Below, one piece after another: positions 55,208 to 63,491 of a DNA stretch of 64,000 bases. Made by a program: the position numbers and the translations under genes. The notes under the pieces are model-generated. The model was not told the DNA's origin. It searched no databases and saw only the letters and a program-made list of their open reading frames with translations. Source of the DNA: Amycolatopsis solani (GTDB lineage: Bacteria; Actinomycetota; Actinomycetes; Mycobacteriales; Pseudonocardiaceae); assembly GCF_033441515.1 (NCBI RefSeq), contig NZ_JAWQJT010000003.1:682001-746000 (forward strand), in the 5' to 3' direction. The stretch's first letter is position 1; every line of letters starts with the position of its first letter.

Positions 55208-56008
55208 TTACAGCGTGTCCGAGGACGCCGCGCGCAGCGTGCCCCCGGCGTTCGCGACCGCCACGACGTCGAGCGCGAGCAGGTCGTCGAAGGCGGCGTC
55301 GGCCGCGAGCTCGCGGACCTGGATCTGGTAGCGCGGCGTGGTCCGGTAGGTGCCGCCCTGCTCGTCGCTCACCGGCACCAGGAAGCCCTGGTCGGCGAGG
55401 AAGCGCAGGGCGCGGCTGACCATGCCGCGGGTGGTGTCGGCGGCCAGGCGGCCGTCCTTGGTGGCGGCCGCGGCCGGGCGGCGCGCGTAGGCGCGCCAGG
55501 CCTGTTCCAGCTCGGGCGCGTCGGCCAGCGGGTCGTTGTTGGCCTCGGCCGCCGCGGCGCGTTCGTCGAGCATGCGGGCGGCTTCGCGGACCATCGCGTC
55601 GACCTGCTCGACGCTGACGCGGCCGATGTAGGTGTCGTTGGCGAGGTCGTCCGGGCGCGGGTAGCCGAGCGCGGCGGCGGCGAGGTGGATCAGGCCGTGC
55701 AGCACCTTCTCCGTCTCGCGGCGCTCGCGGATCTTGGCCTGCCGGGCGTAGGAGTCCATCTTGATCTCGAAGACGGACTCGTCGGTGGCCGCGAGGACCG
55801 CGCCGGCCTGCTGGTTGACCTCGAGGACCATCAGGCCGAGCCCAGCGGCGACGGCGTGGGTGAGCGCCTTGAACGCGTTGTCCTCGCCGTAGCGGCGCAC
55901 GAGGTCGCCGTAGACGACGTCACGCGCCGGCAGCTGCTTCGGCCGCATGCCGAAGGCGACCAGCCGGGCCGCGGCCTCGGCGTCCACGCTGCTGTGGGAC
56001 AGCGCCAT
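55208..56008 (-). CDS. Winged-helix-like partner of the SMC-like ATPase (MukE/JetB-like)
   Basis: 266 aa. N-terminal RLVAFGMRPKQLPARDVVYGDLVRRYGEDNAFKALTHAV in outline (KQLPARDVVYGDLVRRY). The last 70 residues look like a winged helix: GMVSRALRFLADQGFLVPV, then a wing TYRTTPRYQIQVREL. Size, position between the ATPase and a 491-aa protein, and 1-bp and 11-bp gene spacing fit MukE/JetB-type kleisin-associated proteins. No motif proves this. ATG at 56008 overlaps the upstream TAA by one base. Confidence 0.6.
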   Translation of the reverse strand: MALSHSSVDAEAAARLVAFGMRPKQLPARDVVYGDLVRRYGEDNAFKALTHAVAAGLGLMVLEVNQQAGAVLAATDESVFEIKMDSYARQAKIRERRETEKVLHGLIHLAAAALGYPRPDDLANDTYIGRVSVEQVDAMVREAARMLDERAAAAEANNDPLADAPELEQAWRAYARRPAAAATKDGRLAADTTRGMVSRALRFLADQGFLVPVSDEQGGTYRTTPRYQIQVRELAADAAFDDLLALDVVAVANAGGTLRAASSDTL

Positions 56009-57483
56009 TACGCGACCTCTTCTTCTTCATCGGCCCGCTCTACGGCGGCGGTGGACAGGAGCAGGTCGGCGCCGCCGAACTCCGGGTCGTCGAGCAGGGT
56101 GCCGTCGTCGACGGCGAGCAGCACCTGGCGATCGCCCTGGCGGCGGGCCGCGCCGACCCCGGGACTGTAGGCGTGCACGGCGCGCAGCGCGACCAGGGCG
56201 GCGAGACCGGGCTGGCGGCTGCGGCGGGCCTCTTCGAGCAGCCCGGACAGCCGGCGCGGCACCTCGGGCAGGTCGAGGAGCTCGTCGGCCCGGCGCCAGA
56301 CGTCGTCGCCGAACTTGTCGGTGATGTCGGCGGGCATGAGCTCGGGCTCGGGGACCTCGCCGATCAGCTGGTCGCGCTCGGGCGCGGGGCGCAGCAGCAG
56401 CGAGACCAGCGAGGACAGCGACGGCACGACCGGCGGCGTGATGCCGGCGACGGCGTGGAAGAAGTGCTCGGCCGGGGCGACGGCGTCGGCCAGCGGCAGG
56501 CCCAGGGTGGGCACGAGGAGCTGGCCGAAGAGGTCGAGGGTGGCGCGCTGGGGCGGGCCCGAGAACTGCTGGCGGTCCTGCTCGGCGCGGAACACCGCGC
56601 CCGCGTCGGCGAGCCGGGACTGCAGGCGCGTGTGGCGGCGGATGCAGTCGCCGACGATGTCGACGAGCTCGGCGGCGCGGCGCTTGCGGTCGAGGTCCTC
56701 GGTCTCGTCGCGGGCGGTGGTGATGTTCTTGAGGATCGCGTTCTCGGCGCGGAACCGCGTTTCGATGTGGCCGAGCGCGCTGTCCAGCAGTTCCGGGACC
56801 TCGCGCTCCCAGTCGACCGACCGGACGTCGCGGCGGGTCGCGTCGAGCTTGGCGCGCAGGGTCTCGCCGTACTGGACGGTCCGGTAGCGGGCCTGCTCGG
56901 CGGCCAGCTTCGCGTCGGCCAGCCGGCCCCGCGCGATCAGGTTCTCGAGCTTGACCTCGGCGGCGATCTGCGCCGACTCGACGTCGGTGTCGAGGGCGCC
57001 GACGAGGACGTTGATGGCCTCGTCGGTGGCCCGCAGGTAGACCTCGCCGTCCCGGGCGGCCAGCTCGACGAGCAGCTTGAAGTCGAACTGGCGCCGCTGG
57101 TAGCCGCCCGGCCCCATCGAGCCGTAGACGCGCCGGAAGCCGCGGTCGGTGGTGCCGACGTTGATCAGGTTGTCGAGGACCCACTTGGCCACCCGGACGT
57201 GCTCCTCGGGCATCCGCGACGGCGCCTGCGCGGCGATGAACGGCAGCAGCCGGTCGATGACCTCGTCGTGGCCGGCGCCGGTGTCGAAGTCCATCGCGAT
57301 GGTGACCTGGTCGATCGTGTGCAGCGCGATCTCGGCCATCTGGTAGATCGTGGCGTCGGCCCAGTCGAGCTTCGCCTTCCGCGCGTCCAGGTCGTGCAGC
57401 GGCGCGGTGCAGGCCAGCGCCTTGAGGCGGCGCGTCAGCCCCTCGTCGGCCAGGCCCGGTGTCCCGGTCTCGTCGTCTCGCAC
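56008..57483 (-). CDS. Helical protein, first gene of the SMC-like operon (MukF/JetA-like)
   Basis: About 491 aa, mostly helical. KLDWADATIYQMAEIALHTIDQVT near the N-terminus, KWVLDNLINVGTTDRGFRRVYG, and a long helical middle with HIETRFRAENAILKNITTARDETEDLDRKRR. It ends in an acidic ADEEEEVA. By order and size it takes the place of the kleisin (MukF/JetA). No family is recognised directly. The GTG at 57483 is chosen because the -10 TAGCCT lies 8 nt upstream; an ATG at 57537 would add 18 residues. Confidence 0.55.
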   Translation of the reverse strand: MRDDETGTPGLADEGLTRRLKALACTAPLHDLDARKAKLDWADATIYQMAEIALHTIDQVTIAMDFDTGAGHDEVIDRLLPFIAAQAPSRMPEEHVRVAKWVLDNLINVGTTDRGFRRVYGSMGPGGYQRRQFDFKLLVELAARDGEVYLRATDEAINVLVGALDTDVESAQIAAEVKLENLIARGRLADAKLAAEQARYRTVQYGETLRAKLDATRRDVRSVDWEREVPELLDSALGHIETRFRAENAILKNITTARDETEDLDRKRRAAELVDIVGDCIRRHTRLQSRLADAGAVFRAEQDRQQFSGPPQRATLDLFGQLLVPTLGLPLADAVAPAEHFFHAVAGITPPVVPSLSSLVSLLLRPAPERDQLIGEVPEPELMPADITDKFGDDVWRRADELLDLPEVPRRLSGLLEEARRSRQPGLAALVALRAVHAYSPGVGAARRQGDRQVLLAVDDGTLLDDPEFGGADLLLSTAAVERADEEEEVA

Positions 57484-57601
57484 AGCAGGCCAGGCTAGTC
57501 GGCCACCCTCTGCGCACGCGCGGGTGACTCCATCCATGCCCCCACCACCACCCTCAAAGGTGGCGCTGACGCGCCGCGGTGTTTGCATTAACGTCGCTCA
57601 C

Positions 57602-58039
57602 ATGCGTGAGATGAGCCGTTCAGAGTGGTGGCAGTTCGCGTCCGAAGGCACCCGGACGGGCATGCTGGGCCTGGTCCGGAAGGACGGCGCCCCGATCGTG
57701 ACGCCGATCTGGTTCCTGCTGAACGAGGGCCCGGACGGCGACGAGCTGATCTTCACGACCGGCACCGAAACGCTGAAAGGGAAGGCCATCGCCCGCGACG
57801 GCCGGATTTCCCTCGCCGTCGACGACCAGAAACCGCCGTATTCGTACGTCCAGATCACCGCCGAGGCGCGGCTCACCCACGACTATGACGACATGCTCGC
57901 GTGGGCGACGAAGCTGGGGGCCCGGTACATGGGCGCCGAGCGCGCCGAGGAGTACGGCAAGCGCAACGCCGTGCCCGAAGAATCCCTCGTCCGGGCGAAG
58001 ATCACCAAGGTGATCGCGCGGGCCGAGATCGCCGGTTGA
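57602..58039 (+). CDS. PPOX-class F420-dependent family protein
   Basis: 145 aa split beta-barrel: SEWWQFASEGTRTGMLGLVRKDGAPIVTPIWFLL in outline (RTGMLGLVRKDGAP, TPIWFLL), GTETLKGKAIARDGRISLAVDD and a C-terminal AKITKVIARAEIAG. This is the pyridoxamine-phosphate-oxidase-like fold of F420-binding reductases (TIGR03618-like). The substrate is unknown. -10 TAACGT (57589-57594) is 7 nt before the ATG, so probably leaderless. Confidence 0.85.
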   Translation: MREMSRSEWWQFASEGTRTGMLGLVRKDGAPIVTPIWFLLNEGPDGDELIFTTGTETLKGKAIARDGRISLAVDDQKPPYSYVQITAEARLTHDYDDMLAWATKLGARYMGAERAEEYGKRNAVPEESLVRAKITKVIARAEIAG

Positions 58040-58077
58040 ACCCCGTTCGCTGGTAATCTGCCTCCGGGGGTGGGGGC

Positions 58078-58893
58078 ATGCCTGAAGGGGACAGACGCGA
58101 CGCCGTCAAGGCGATGGTGCGGGCCGGGCAGCGGGAGCTGATCGCCGAACTGGAACGCCTCGACGGCGCGGCCCGGTTCAGCCGGTCGGGTGGTGCGCGG
58201 CTGCTGGAGAACGGTGCCGTCTTCGAGCGGGCGGGCGTCGTCGTGACCGAGACCGGCGAGACCGCCGGGCTGACCGTCGTGGTCCACCCGCGCAACCCGT
58301 ACGTCCCGGCGTTCCACGCCCGGTTCCGGTACTGCGAGTACGCGGGCTCGTGGTGGTTCGGCGGCGCGGCGGACCTGCTGCCCTGCTACGGCTTCGCCGA
58401 GGACGCGGCGCACTTCCACCGGACGCTCAAGGCGTGCTGCGACACGCTCGACCCGGCGTTCCACGCCCAGGCGAAACGCGCCTGCGACGACCTGTTCCGG
58501 CTGCCCCACCACGACGAGCCGCGCGGCATCGGCGGCATCGCGTTCGACCACCTGCGCCCACCGGGCCCGGACGGCTGGCGGCGCGCGGCCGCGTTCACCG
58601 CGGCGGGCATCGCCACGCTCGTGCCCGCCTACCTCCCGATCGTGCGGCGCCGCAAGGACCGCCCGCACGGCGACCGCGAGCGGCAGTGGCAGCTGCACCG
58701 CCGCGGCCGGTACGTGGAGTCCGCCCTCGCCCCCACCCCGGCGGCCGACGCCGACGCGGTGCGCCTGACGCTGCCGCCGCTGGCGCGCTGGGAAACCGGG
58801 TTCACCCCGGAGCCGGGCAGCGCGGAGGCCGAGCTGGCCGCCTTCCTGGTCCCGCGCGACTGGGCCGCCGAGACCGCGGTGCCAGCGAGCTGA
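58078..58893 (+). CDS. Divergent aerobic coproporphyrinogen III oxidase-like protein (HemF family)
   Basis: 271 aa. LLENGAVFERAGV (42-54), VVHPRNPYVPAFHARFRY (68-85), WWFGGAADLLPCYGFAEDAAHFHR (92-115, quoted in two parts: WWFGGAADLLPCYGF and EDAAHFHR), EPRGIGGIAFD and QWQLHRRGRYVE are clear HemF motifs. After RYVE the canonical segment with DRGT, FGL and GGRTES is gone, replaced by about 15 Ala/Pro-rich residues, and the protein is some 30 aa shorter than E. coli HemF. The activity is therefore doubtful. Most actinobacteria make haem by the coproporphyrin route without HemF. Confidence 0.75.
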   Translation: MPEGDRRDAVKAMVRAGQRELIAELERLDGAARFSRSGGARLLENGAVFERAGVVVTETGETAGLTVVVHPRNPYVPAFHARFRYCEYAGSWWFGGAADLLPCYGFAEDAAHFHRTLKACCDTLDPAFHAQAKRACDDLFRLPHHDEPRGIGGIAFDHLRPPGPDGWRRAAAFTAAGIATLVPAYLPIVRRRKDRPHGDRERQWQLHRRGRYVESALAPTPAADADAVRLTLPPLARWETGFTPEPGSAEAELAAFLVPRDWAAETAVPAS

Positions 58894-58978
58894 GCGCCCC
58901 AATGTGGCGTTCGGTGCGTTGGACGCACCGAACGCCACATTGGGTGCGCTCAACGCCACCAACGCCACATTGGGGCGC
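58894..58978. repeat. Palindromic element with one left arm and two right arms
   Basis: Arm 58898-58919 is a perfect 22-bp inverted repeat of 58923-58944 (3-nt loop). Bases 58894-58911 are also a perfect 18-bp inverted repeat of 58961-58978. The shared core is CCCAATGTGGCGTT/AACGCCACATTGGG. It starts right after the HemF-like stop and could act as its terminator. Confidence 0.8.
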
Positions 58979-59047
58979 TTTGGTCCGGGTGGGGCACCGG
59001 TGAGCGGGAAACCCTTGTTCACCAAGGGTGAGTGACCGTGTCGAGTA

Positions 59048-59109
59048 TTGACACACCTCACCCGGAGGGTGTGTGATCTGTCCCATAGATAGGAAACTTT
59101 CCTAACTAT
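59048..59109 (+). promoter_or_regulatory. Promoter and 25-bp inverted repeat before the secreted dehydrogenase gene
   Basis: TTGACA at 59048-59053 is a consensus -35; TGTGAT at 59072 is a weak -10. Downstream, TAGGAAA-C-TTTCCTA (59090-59104), extended by ATAG/CTAT on both sides, forms an inverted repeat over 59085-59109 with one mismatched pair. Its position suggests a repressor site for carbohydrate control. Confidence 0.55.
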
Positions 59110-59180
59110 TTACCGCCGGTGGTCCGCCGAACCATTCCGCCCCGGTCCCCCTGTCCCCCGACCCACGCAGGAGGCTCCCA

Positions 59181-61742
59181 GTGGCACCCCGTCCACCGTG
59201 GCGCGTGGTACTGGCCGGTACCGCAGCCGCGGCGCTCGGCCTCACCGCGCTCAGCCCGGTAAGCGCTTTCGCCGCGGACACCGACTACGAGTCCGAATCG
59301 GCCGTGATCTCCCAAGGCGCCGTCGAGTCGAACCACGCCGGGTACTCCGGCACCGGGTTCGTCAACTTCGACAACGTCGCCGGCAGCTACGTCGAATACT
59401 CCGTGAACGCCGCCCAGGCGGGCACGCACACCCTGACCTTCCGCTACGCCAACGGAACCGCCGACAACCGGCCGGTGAAGCTCACCGTCGACGGCGGCGA
59501 CAAGGGCACCGTCGACTTCCCCGGCACCGGCGCCTGGACCACGTGGAAGACCGCCACCGCGACCGTCCAGCTGACCGCCGGGGTCAACAAGGTCCGCACC
59601 ACCGCGACCACCGCCAACGGCGGCCCGAACGCGGACAAGCTGACCGACACCTTCACCGCGCCGTCCGACAGCGTGCCGCCGTCGCCGCCGTCGGACCTCA
59701 AGGCGAGCAACGTCCTGCCGACCGCGGCCACCTTCAGCTGGACCGCCGCGACCGACAACGTCGGCGTCGTCCGCTACGAGATCAACCGCGGCGGCAACAT
59801 CCTCAAGACCGTCGACGGGAACACGACGACGGCGACCGTGGACAACCTGACGCCGAACACGGCCTACGACATCTCGGTCGGCGCGTTCGACGCCGCCGGC
59901 AACCCGTCGCAGCAGAGCAACGTGGTCACCTTCACCACGCCGCCGAGCGACGACACCACCCCGCCCAGCGTGCCGGGCAACCTGCGCTCCACCGGCGTCA
60001 CCGCGAACAGCGTTTCGCTGGCGTGGAACGCCGCCACGGACAACAGCGGCACGATCGCCGGCTACGACGTCTTCCAGGGCACCGCGAAGGTGGCCACGAC
60101 GACGTCGCTGGGCACGACGATCACCGGCCTCACCCCCAGCACGTCGTACACCTTCACCGTCAAGGCCCGCGACCCCGACGGCAACAGCTCGGCCGCGAGC
60201 AACGCCGTCACGGCGAAGACCGCGGCGACCGGGGGCGGCGGGATCCCCGAGTACGACAAGGACATCGCGAAGGTCGACCTCGGCTGGTCGGTGGCCTTCC
60301 TGCCGAACGGCAACGCGCTGGTGACCGAGCGGGACCGGTTCGAGCTCGTGCTCGTCACGCCGTCCGGCCAGAAGACCACGCTGGGCAAGGTGCCGGGGGC
60401 GGTCGGCACCAACGGCGAAGGCGGCCTGCTCGGCCTGGCGATCTCGCCGAACTGGGCCACCGACCACGCGGTCTACCTGTACCACACGGCGTCCGGTGAC
60501 AACCGGATCGTGAAGATGACCTACGACGGCACCACGCTGTCCTCGACGTCGACGCCGGTGCTGACCGGGATCGCGAAGAACCGCTACCACAACGGCGGGC
60601 GGATCAAGTTCGGCCCGGACGGCAAGCTCTACGCCACCGTCGGCGACGCGAAGAACAGCGACAACGCGCAGAACAAGAGCTCGCTCAACGGGAAGATCCT
60701 CCGGCTCAACCCGGACGGCTCGGCACCGAGCGACAACCCGTTCTACGCCACCGGCGGCAACGCCCGGTACGTCTGGAGCTACGGCCACCGCAACCCGCAG
60801 GGCCTGGCCTGGGACTCCCGCGGCCAGCTGTGGGCGGCAGAGTTCGGCGAGAGCAGCCAGGACGAGCTCAACCTGATCCAGAAGGGCGGCAACTTCGGCT
60901 GGCCCAGCTGCGAAGGCACCCAGGGCAGCTGCAGCGGCTTCATCGCCCCGAAGAAGACCTGGCCGACGTCGCAGGCCGGGCCGAGCGGGCTGGAGATCGT
61001 CAACGACTGGATCTACATCGCCGGCGTCACCGGCCAGCAGATGTTCGCCACGCAGATCAACGCGGCGGGCACGGGCATCGGCACGGTGTCCACGCTGTTC
61101 TCCGGCCGCTGGGGCCGCCTCCGCTCGGTCACGAAGACCCCGGACGGCGGGCTGTGGCTGACCTCGACCAACAACGACAAGAACGGCGGCACGCCGTCGG
61201 TGCTGGACAACGTCATCGTGCGGCTGAAGTTCCCGGGCGGCACCACCCCGGGCGCCTTCAAGCTGACGAGCTCCGCGTTCGCCGACAACGCCACCATCCC
61301 GGACAAGTACACCTGCGCCGGGGACGGCACGGCGGGCCAGGACCCGTCACCGCCGCTCGCGTGGGGTGCCGCCGAGGGCGCGAAGGGCTACGCGCTCGTG
61401 TTCGCCGACACCGCGAACAGCGGGAACAAGCTGCACTGGGCGATCTGGGACGTCCCGGCGTCGGCGACGTCGCTGCCCGAAGGCCTCGGCGCGGGGTACA
61501 GCGTGCCGGGCCAGGGCGGCGCGAAGCAGAAGGCGATGGGCAGCGGGGCGAACGCCCAGAAGTACTTCGGCCCCTGCCCGGGCGGGTCCAGCCACCCGTA
61601 CGCGTTCAGCCTCTACGCCCTGAACACCGCGACGGTCCCGGGCCTGTCGTCGTCCTCGACGATGGCCCAGATCGAAACGGCGATCAAGGGCGCGTCGACG
61701 GCGACCGTGGTGCTGCGCGGCAAGTCCAGCGCGGCCGCCTAA
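59181..61742 (+). CDS. Secreted multidomain PQQ-type sugar dehydrogenase with CBM, FN3 and PEBP domains
   Basis: 853 aa from a GTG with GGAGG. It has a signal peptide to about residue 31 (SAFAAD). About 32-160 is a CBM6/35-like beta-sandwich (YVEYSVNAAQAGTHTLTFRYANG). Two fibronectin type III domains follow at about 168-255 and 262-345. About 350-690 is a beta-propeller of the soluble glucose/aldose sugar dehydrogenase type (NGEGGLLGLAISP, NRYHNGGRIKFGPDGKLY, YGHRNPQGLAWD). About 700-853 is a PEBP/YbhB-like domain (FKLTSSAF, HWAIWDVPAS, YFGPCPGG, YAFSLYAL). Probably binds a polysaccharide and oxidises sugars outside the cell. Ends before a strong terminator. Confidence 0.88.
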   Translation: MAPRPPWRVVLAGTAAAALGLTALSPVSAFAADTDYESESAVISQGAVESNHAGYSGTGFVNFDNVAGSYVEYSVNAAQAGTHTLTFRYANGTADNRPVKLTVDGGDKGTVDFPGTGAWTTWKTATATVQLTAGVNKVRTTATTANGGPNADKLTDTFTAPSDSVPPSPPSDLKASNVLPTAATFSWTAATDNVGVVRYEINRGGNILKTVDGNTTTATVDNLTPNTAYDISVGAFDAAGNPSQQSNVVTFTTPPSDDTTPPSVPGNLRSTGVTANSVSLAWNAATDNSGTIAGYDVFQGTAKVATTTSLGTTITGLTPSTSYTFTVKARDPDGNSSAASNAVTAKTAATGGGGIPEYDKDIAKVDLGWSVAFLPNGNALVTERDRFELVLVTPSGQKTTLGKVPGAVGTNGEGGLLGLAISPNWATDHAVYLYHTASGDNRIVKMTYDGTTLSSTSTPVLTGIAKNRYHNGGRIKFGPDGKLYATVGDAKNSDNAQNKSSLNGKILRLNPDGSAPSDNPFYATGGNARYVWSYGHRNPQGLAWDSRGQLWAAEFGESSQDELNLIQKGGNFGWPSCEGTQGSCSGFIAPKKTWPTSQAGPSGLEIVNDWIYIAGVTGQQMFATQINAAGTGIGTVSTLFSGRWGRLRSVTKTPDGGLWLTSTNNDKNGGTPSVLDNVIVRLKFPGGTTPGAFKLTSSAFADNATIPDKYTCAGDGTAGQDPSPPLAWGAAEGAKGYALVFADTANSGNKLHWAIWDVPASATSLPEGLGAGYSVPGQGGAKQKAMGSGANAQKYFGPCPGGSSHPYAFSLYALNTATVPGLSSSSTMAQIETAIKGASTATVVLRGKSSAAA

Positions 61743-61746
61743 AGGC

Positions 61747-61789
61747 CGCGGCAGGGGTGACCGGAGCGGCGCCGGTCACCCCTGCCGCG
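61747..61789. terminator. Bidirectional terminator
   Basis: A perfect 18-bp stem (61747-61764 with 61772-61789, arm starting CGCGGCAGGGG) with a 7-nt loop between two convergent genes, 5 bp after the dehydrogenase stop and 2 bp from the stop of the next gene. Confidence 0.85.
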
Positions 61790-61791
61790 CT

Positions 61792-62160
61792 TCACCCCTG
61801 TTCAGCGACGCTGCGCAGGTGTGCGTCGACGTCGAAGCCGTGTTCCTCCAGCCGCCGCCGGGCGAGCAGGAGCTCGTCGGAGGTGAACAGCTCCGAGTAC
61901 TCCGCGCGGAGCATCGTCGCCTCCGAGCTGCGGCCGAGCTGGTTCTTCTCCCAGAGCACGGTGAACCCGCCGGCGGTGCCGGCGCCGCGCAGCAGCAGGC
62001 GGGCCGCTTCGACGCCGCCGTGCTCGCGCACCATCCGCTCGAACTGGGCCGGCCGGTAGCCGTAATCCTTGGCCAGGACCCGGCAGCCGTCGAGCAGGTC
62101 CTCGGTGAACCGCGCGGCGAGGCGGGGATCGGCCGGGACGGGAGTGGCGGGTTCGGGCAT
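61792..62160 (-). CDS. Conserved protein of unknown function, 122 aa
   Basis: ATG at 62160 with GAGAGGTG upstream. A longer upstream frame is rejected because its first 55 residues look non-coding. The product has DYGYRPAQFERMVREHGGVEAARLLL in outline (YGYRPAQFERMV, GGVEAARLLL), GGFTVLWEKNQLGRSSEA, YSELFTSDELLLARRRLEEHGFD. The same pattern (GGV-AA--LL, GFT-LWE, EA, LF---E---AR-RL---G) occurs in many actinobacterial proteins as a stand-alone domain, to my memory. The function is unknown. Confidence 0.7.
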   Translation of the reverse strand: MPEPATPVPADPRLAARFTEDLLDGCRVLAKDYGYRPAQFERMVREHGGVEAARLLLRGAGTAGGFTVLWEKNQLGRSSEATMLRAEYSELFTSDELLLARRRLEEHGFDVDAHLRSVAEQG

Positions 62161-62323
62161 CGGGCACCTCTCGTCGGGACGGCTTCCCTGATTAATCGCG
62201 AACGGCACCCGTTTCGCTACGCCGTTCGGGAAGACAATCTGCGAACACCACTCTCCGTGCCGAAAAGAACGGACAAAAGAGGCAAACGGGGGATTGTCGG
62301 TGCGTCCTGTCATGCTGACCGGC

Positions 62324-62839
62324 ATGCGAACCGTGGTCCACGGCGACGTCCATGTCCACTATGGACAGATCTACGTCCACAGCGCGGGCGGGGAGCCGTT
62401 CGAAGGCGATCTTCACGCGTGCTTCGCCGGGCAGCGCAACGGGCTGTGCGGCGCCGCCGTGGCGGGCACGTTGTTCCTGCTCACCGGCCGGCACACCGGC
62501 GAGGTCGAGTTCACCGCCGAGGTGCACGAGACCGCGCCGCCCGACGCCGGCGGGGAGGACGTCGTCGAGGCGTCGTTCCGCGCGGCGGGCCCGGCGAGGC
62601 TCGTGACCTGGGCCGGCGAGGAGTGGTGGGACCTGGAGCTGCCGCCCGGCGACTACCGCGTCCGCTACAGCGCGACGGGCATGGACGACGGCGACGGCCC
62701 CGAGAGCTCCCTGCTGCAGTTCTGGCCCGCGCCACCGGCTCCCGACGCGGTCGTCCGGCAAACCAGCGCGGCCGCCGCGTACTGGCACGGATTCGCGCGC
62801 AAGCTGCCGGCCGTCACCAGCCGAACAAACCGCCCATGA
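62324..62839 (+). CDS. Uncharacterised soluble protein, 171 aa
   Basis: ATG at 62324 (other in-frame starts at 62294 and 62312). RTVVHGDVHVHYGQIYVHS, GQRNGLCGAAVAGTLFLLTGRHTG, AEVHETAPPD and ELPPGDYRVRYSATGMDD suggest a beta-rich fold. No motif is recognised. A CATGCT 7 nt before the ATG could be a -10. Its 3' end overlaps the TetR gene by 26 bp. Confidence 0.65.
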   Translation: MRTVVHGDVHVHYGQIYVHSAGGEPFEGDLHACFAGQRNGLCGAAVAGTLFLLTGRHTGEVEFTAEVHETAPPDAGGEDVVEASFRAAGPARLVTWAGEEWWDLELPPGDYRVRYSATGMDDGDGPESSLLQFWPAPPAPDAVVRQTSAAAAYWHGFARKLPAVTSRTNRP

Positions 62840-63422
62840 TGCGGGCGCAGCGCACCGTCATCGCCGGTGCGTCCTCGTCCGGGCGGTCGATCCACCAGCT
62901 GATCAGCGAGTCGACCACACCGGTCCAGACCTGCGCGATGGCTTCGATGTCGTCCGGGTCGACCAGGCCGCGCGAAGTCATCAGCTCCGTCGCGCCCAGC
63001 AGCGCGAAGGCGTCCAGGCGGCGCCGGTAGTCCGCGGCCGCGGCGGCGATGTCGCCGGTCGACGGCACCGTCGCGTCGCGCAGCAGGCGCCACGCGTACC
63101 GGTCGTGGTCGAACGTCGCGAAGATCGCGGACAGCACCTTCAGCGGCATCTTCTCGGGCTCGCCGCCGCCCGCCATGGTCGTCGCGACACCCTCGGTGAG
63201 CCGGTCGCCCGCGCGGTGCAGACAGGCCAGGTAGAGCCCGTCCTTCGAGCCGAAGTACTGGTACAGCAACGGCTTCGTGACCCCGACGCGGCGCGCGATC
63301 TCGACCATCGACGCGCCCGCGTACCCGGCCCGGCCGAACTCCTCGGTGCCGGCCACGACGAGCTGGGCCTCCCGCTCCTCGCGGGGCATCCCCTTGGTCC
63401 CGACCGCCCTTGACTCCGTCAC
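62814..63422 (-). CDS. TetR family regulator
   Basis: 202 aa, GTG start. Helix-turn-helix VVAGTEEFGRAGYAGASMVEIARRVGVTKPLLYQYFGSKDGLYL in outline (VGVTKPLLYQYFGSKDGLY). The C-terminal domain has ATFDHDRYAWRLLRDATVPS. Divergent from the sterol-desaturase-like gene, which it probably controls. Confidence 0.9.
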   Translation of the reverse strand: MTESRAVGTKGMPREEREAQLVVAGTEEFGRAGYAGASMVEIARRVGVTKPLLYQYFGSKDGLYLACLHRAGDRLTEGVATTMAGGGEPEKMPLKVLSAIFATFDHDRYAWRLLRDATVPSTGDIAAAAADYRRRLDAFALLGATELMTSRGLVDPDDIEAIAQVWTGVVDSLISWWIDRPDEDAPAMTVRCARIMGGLFGW

Positions 63423-63456
63423 GCGGGAGAGCCTACCGTGCGTAAAGTGACTCTTG

Positions 63457-63467
63457 GGTAAGTTACC
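63457..63467. promoter_or_regulatory. Candidate TetR operator
   Basis: GGTAA-G-TTACC is a perfect 11-bp palindrome in the 69-bp gap between the TetR gene and the divergent desaturase-like gene. Confidence 0.45.
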
Positions 63468-63491
63468 GTCAGGTCAGATAGAGGAGGCGAC

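Noticed and set aside
50736..57483. Complete Wadjet (JetABCD) defence system
   Set aside because: No JetD-like TOPRIM nuclease gene is present on either side, so only a three-gene condensin-like unit can be claimed.
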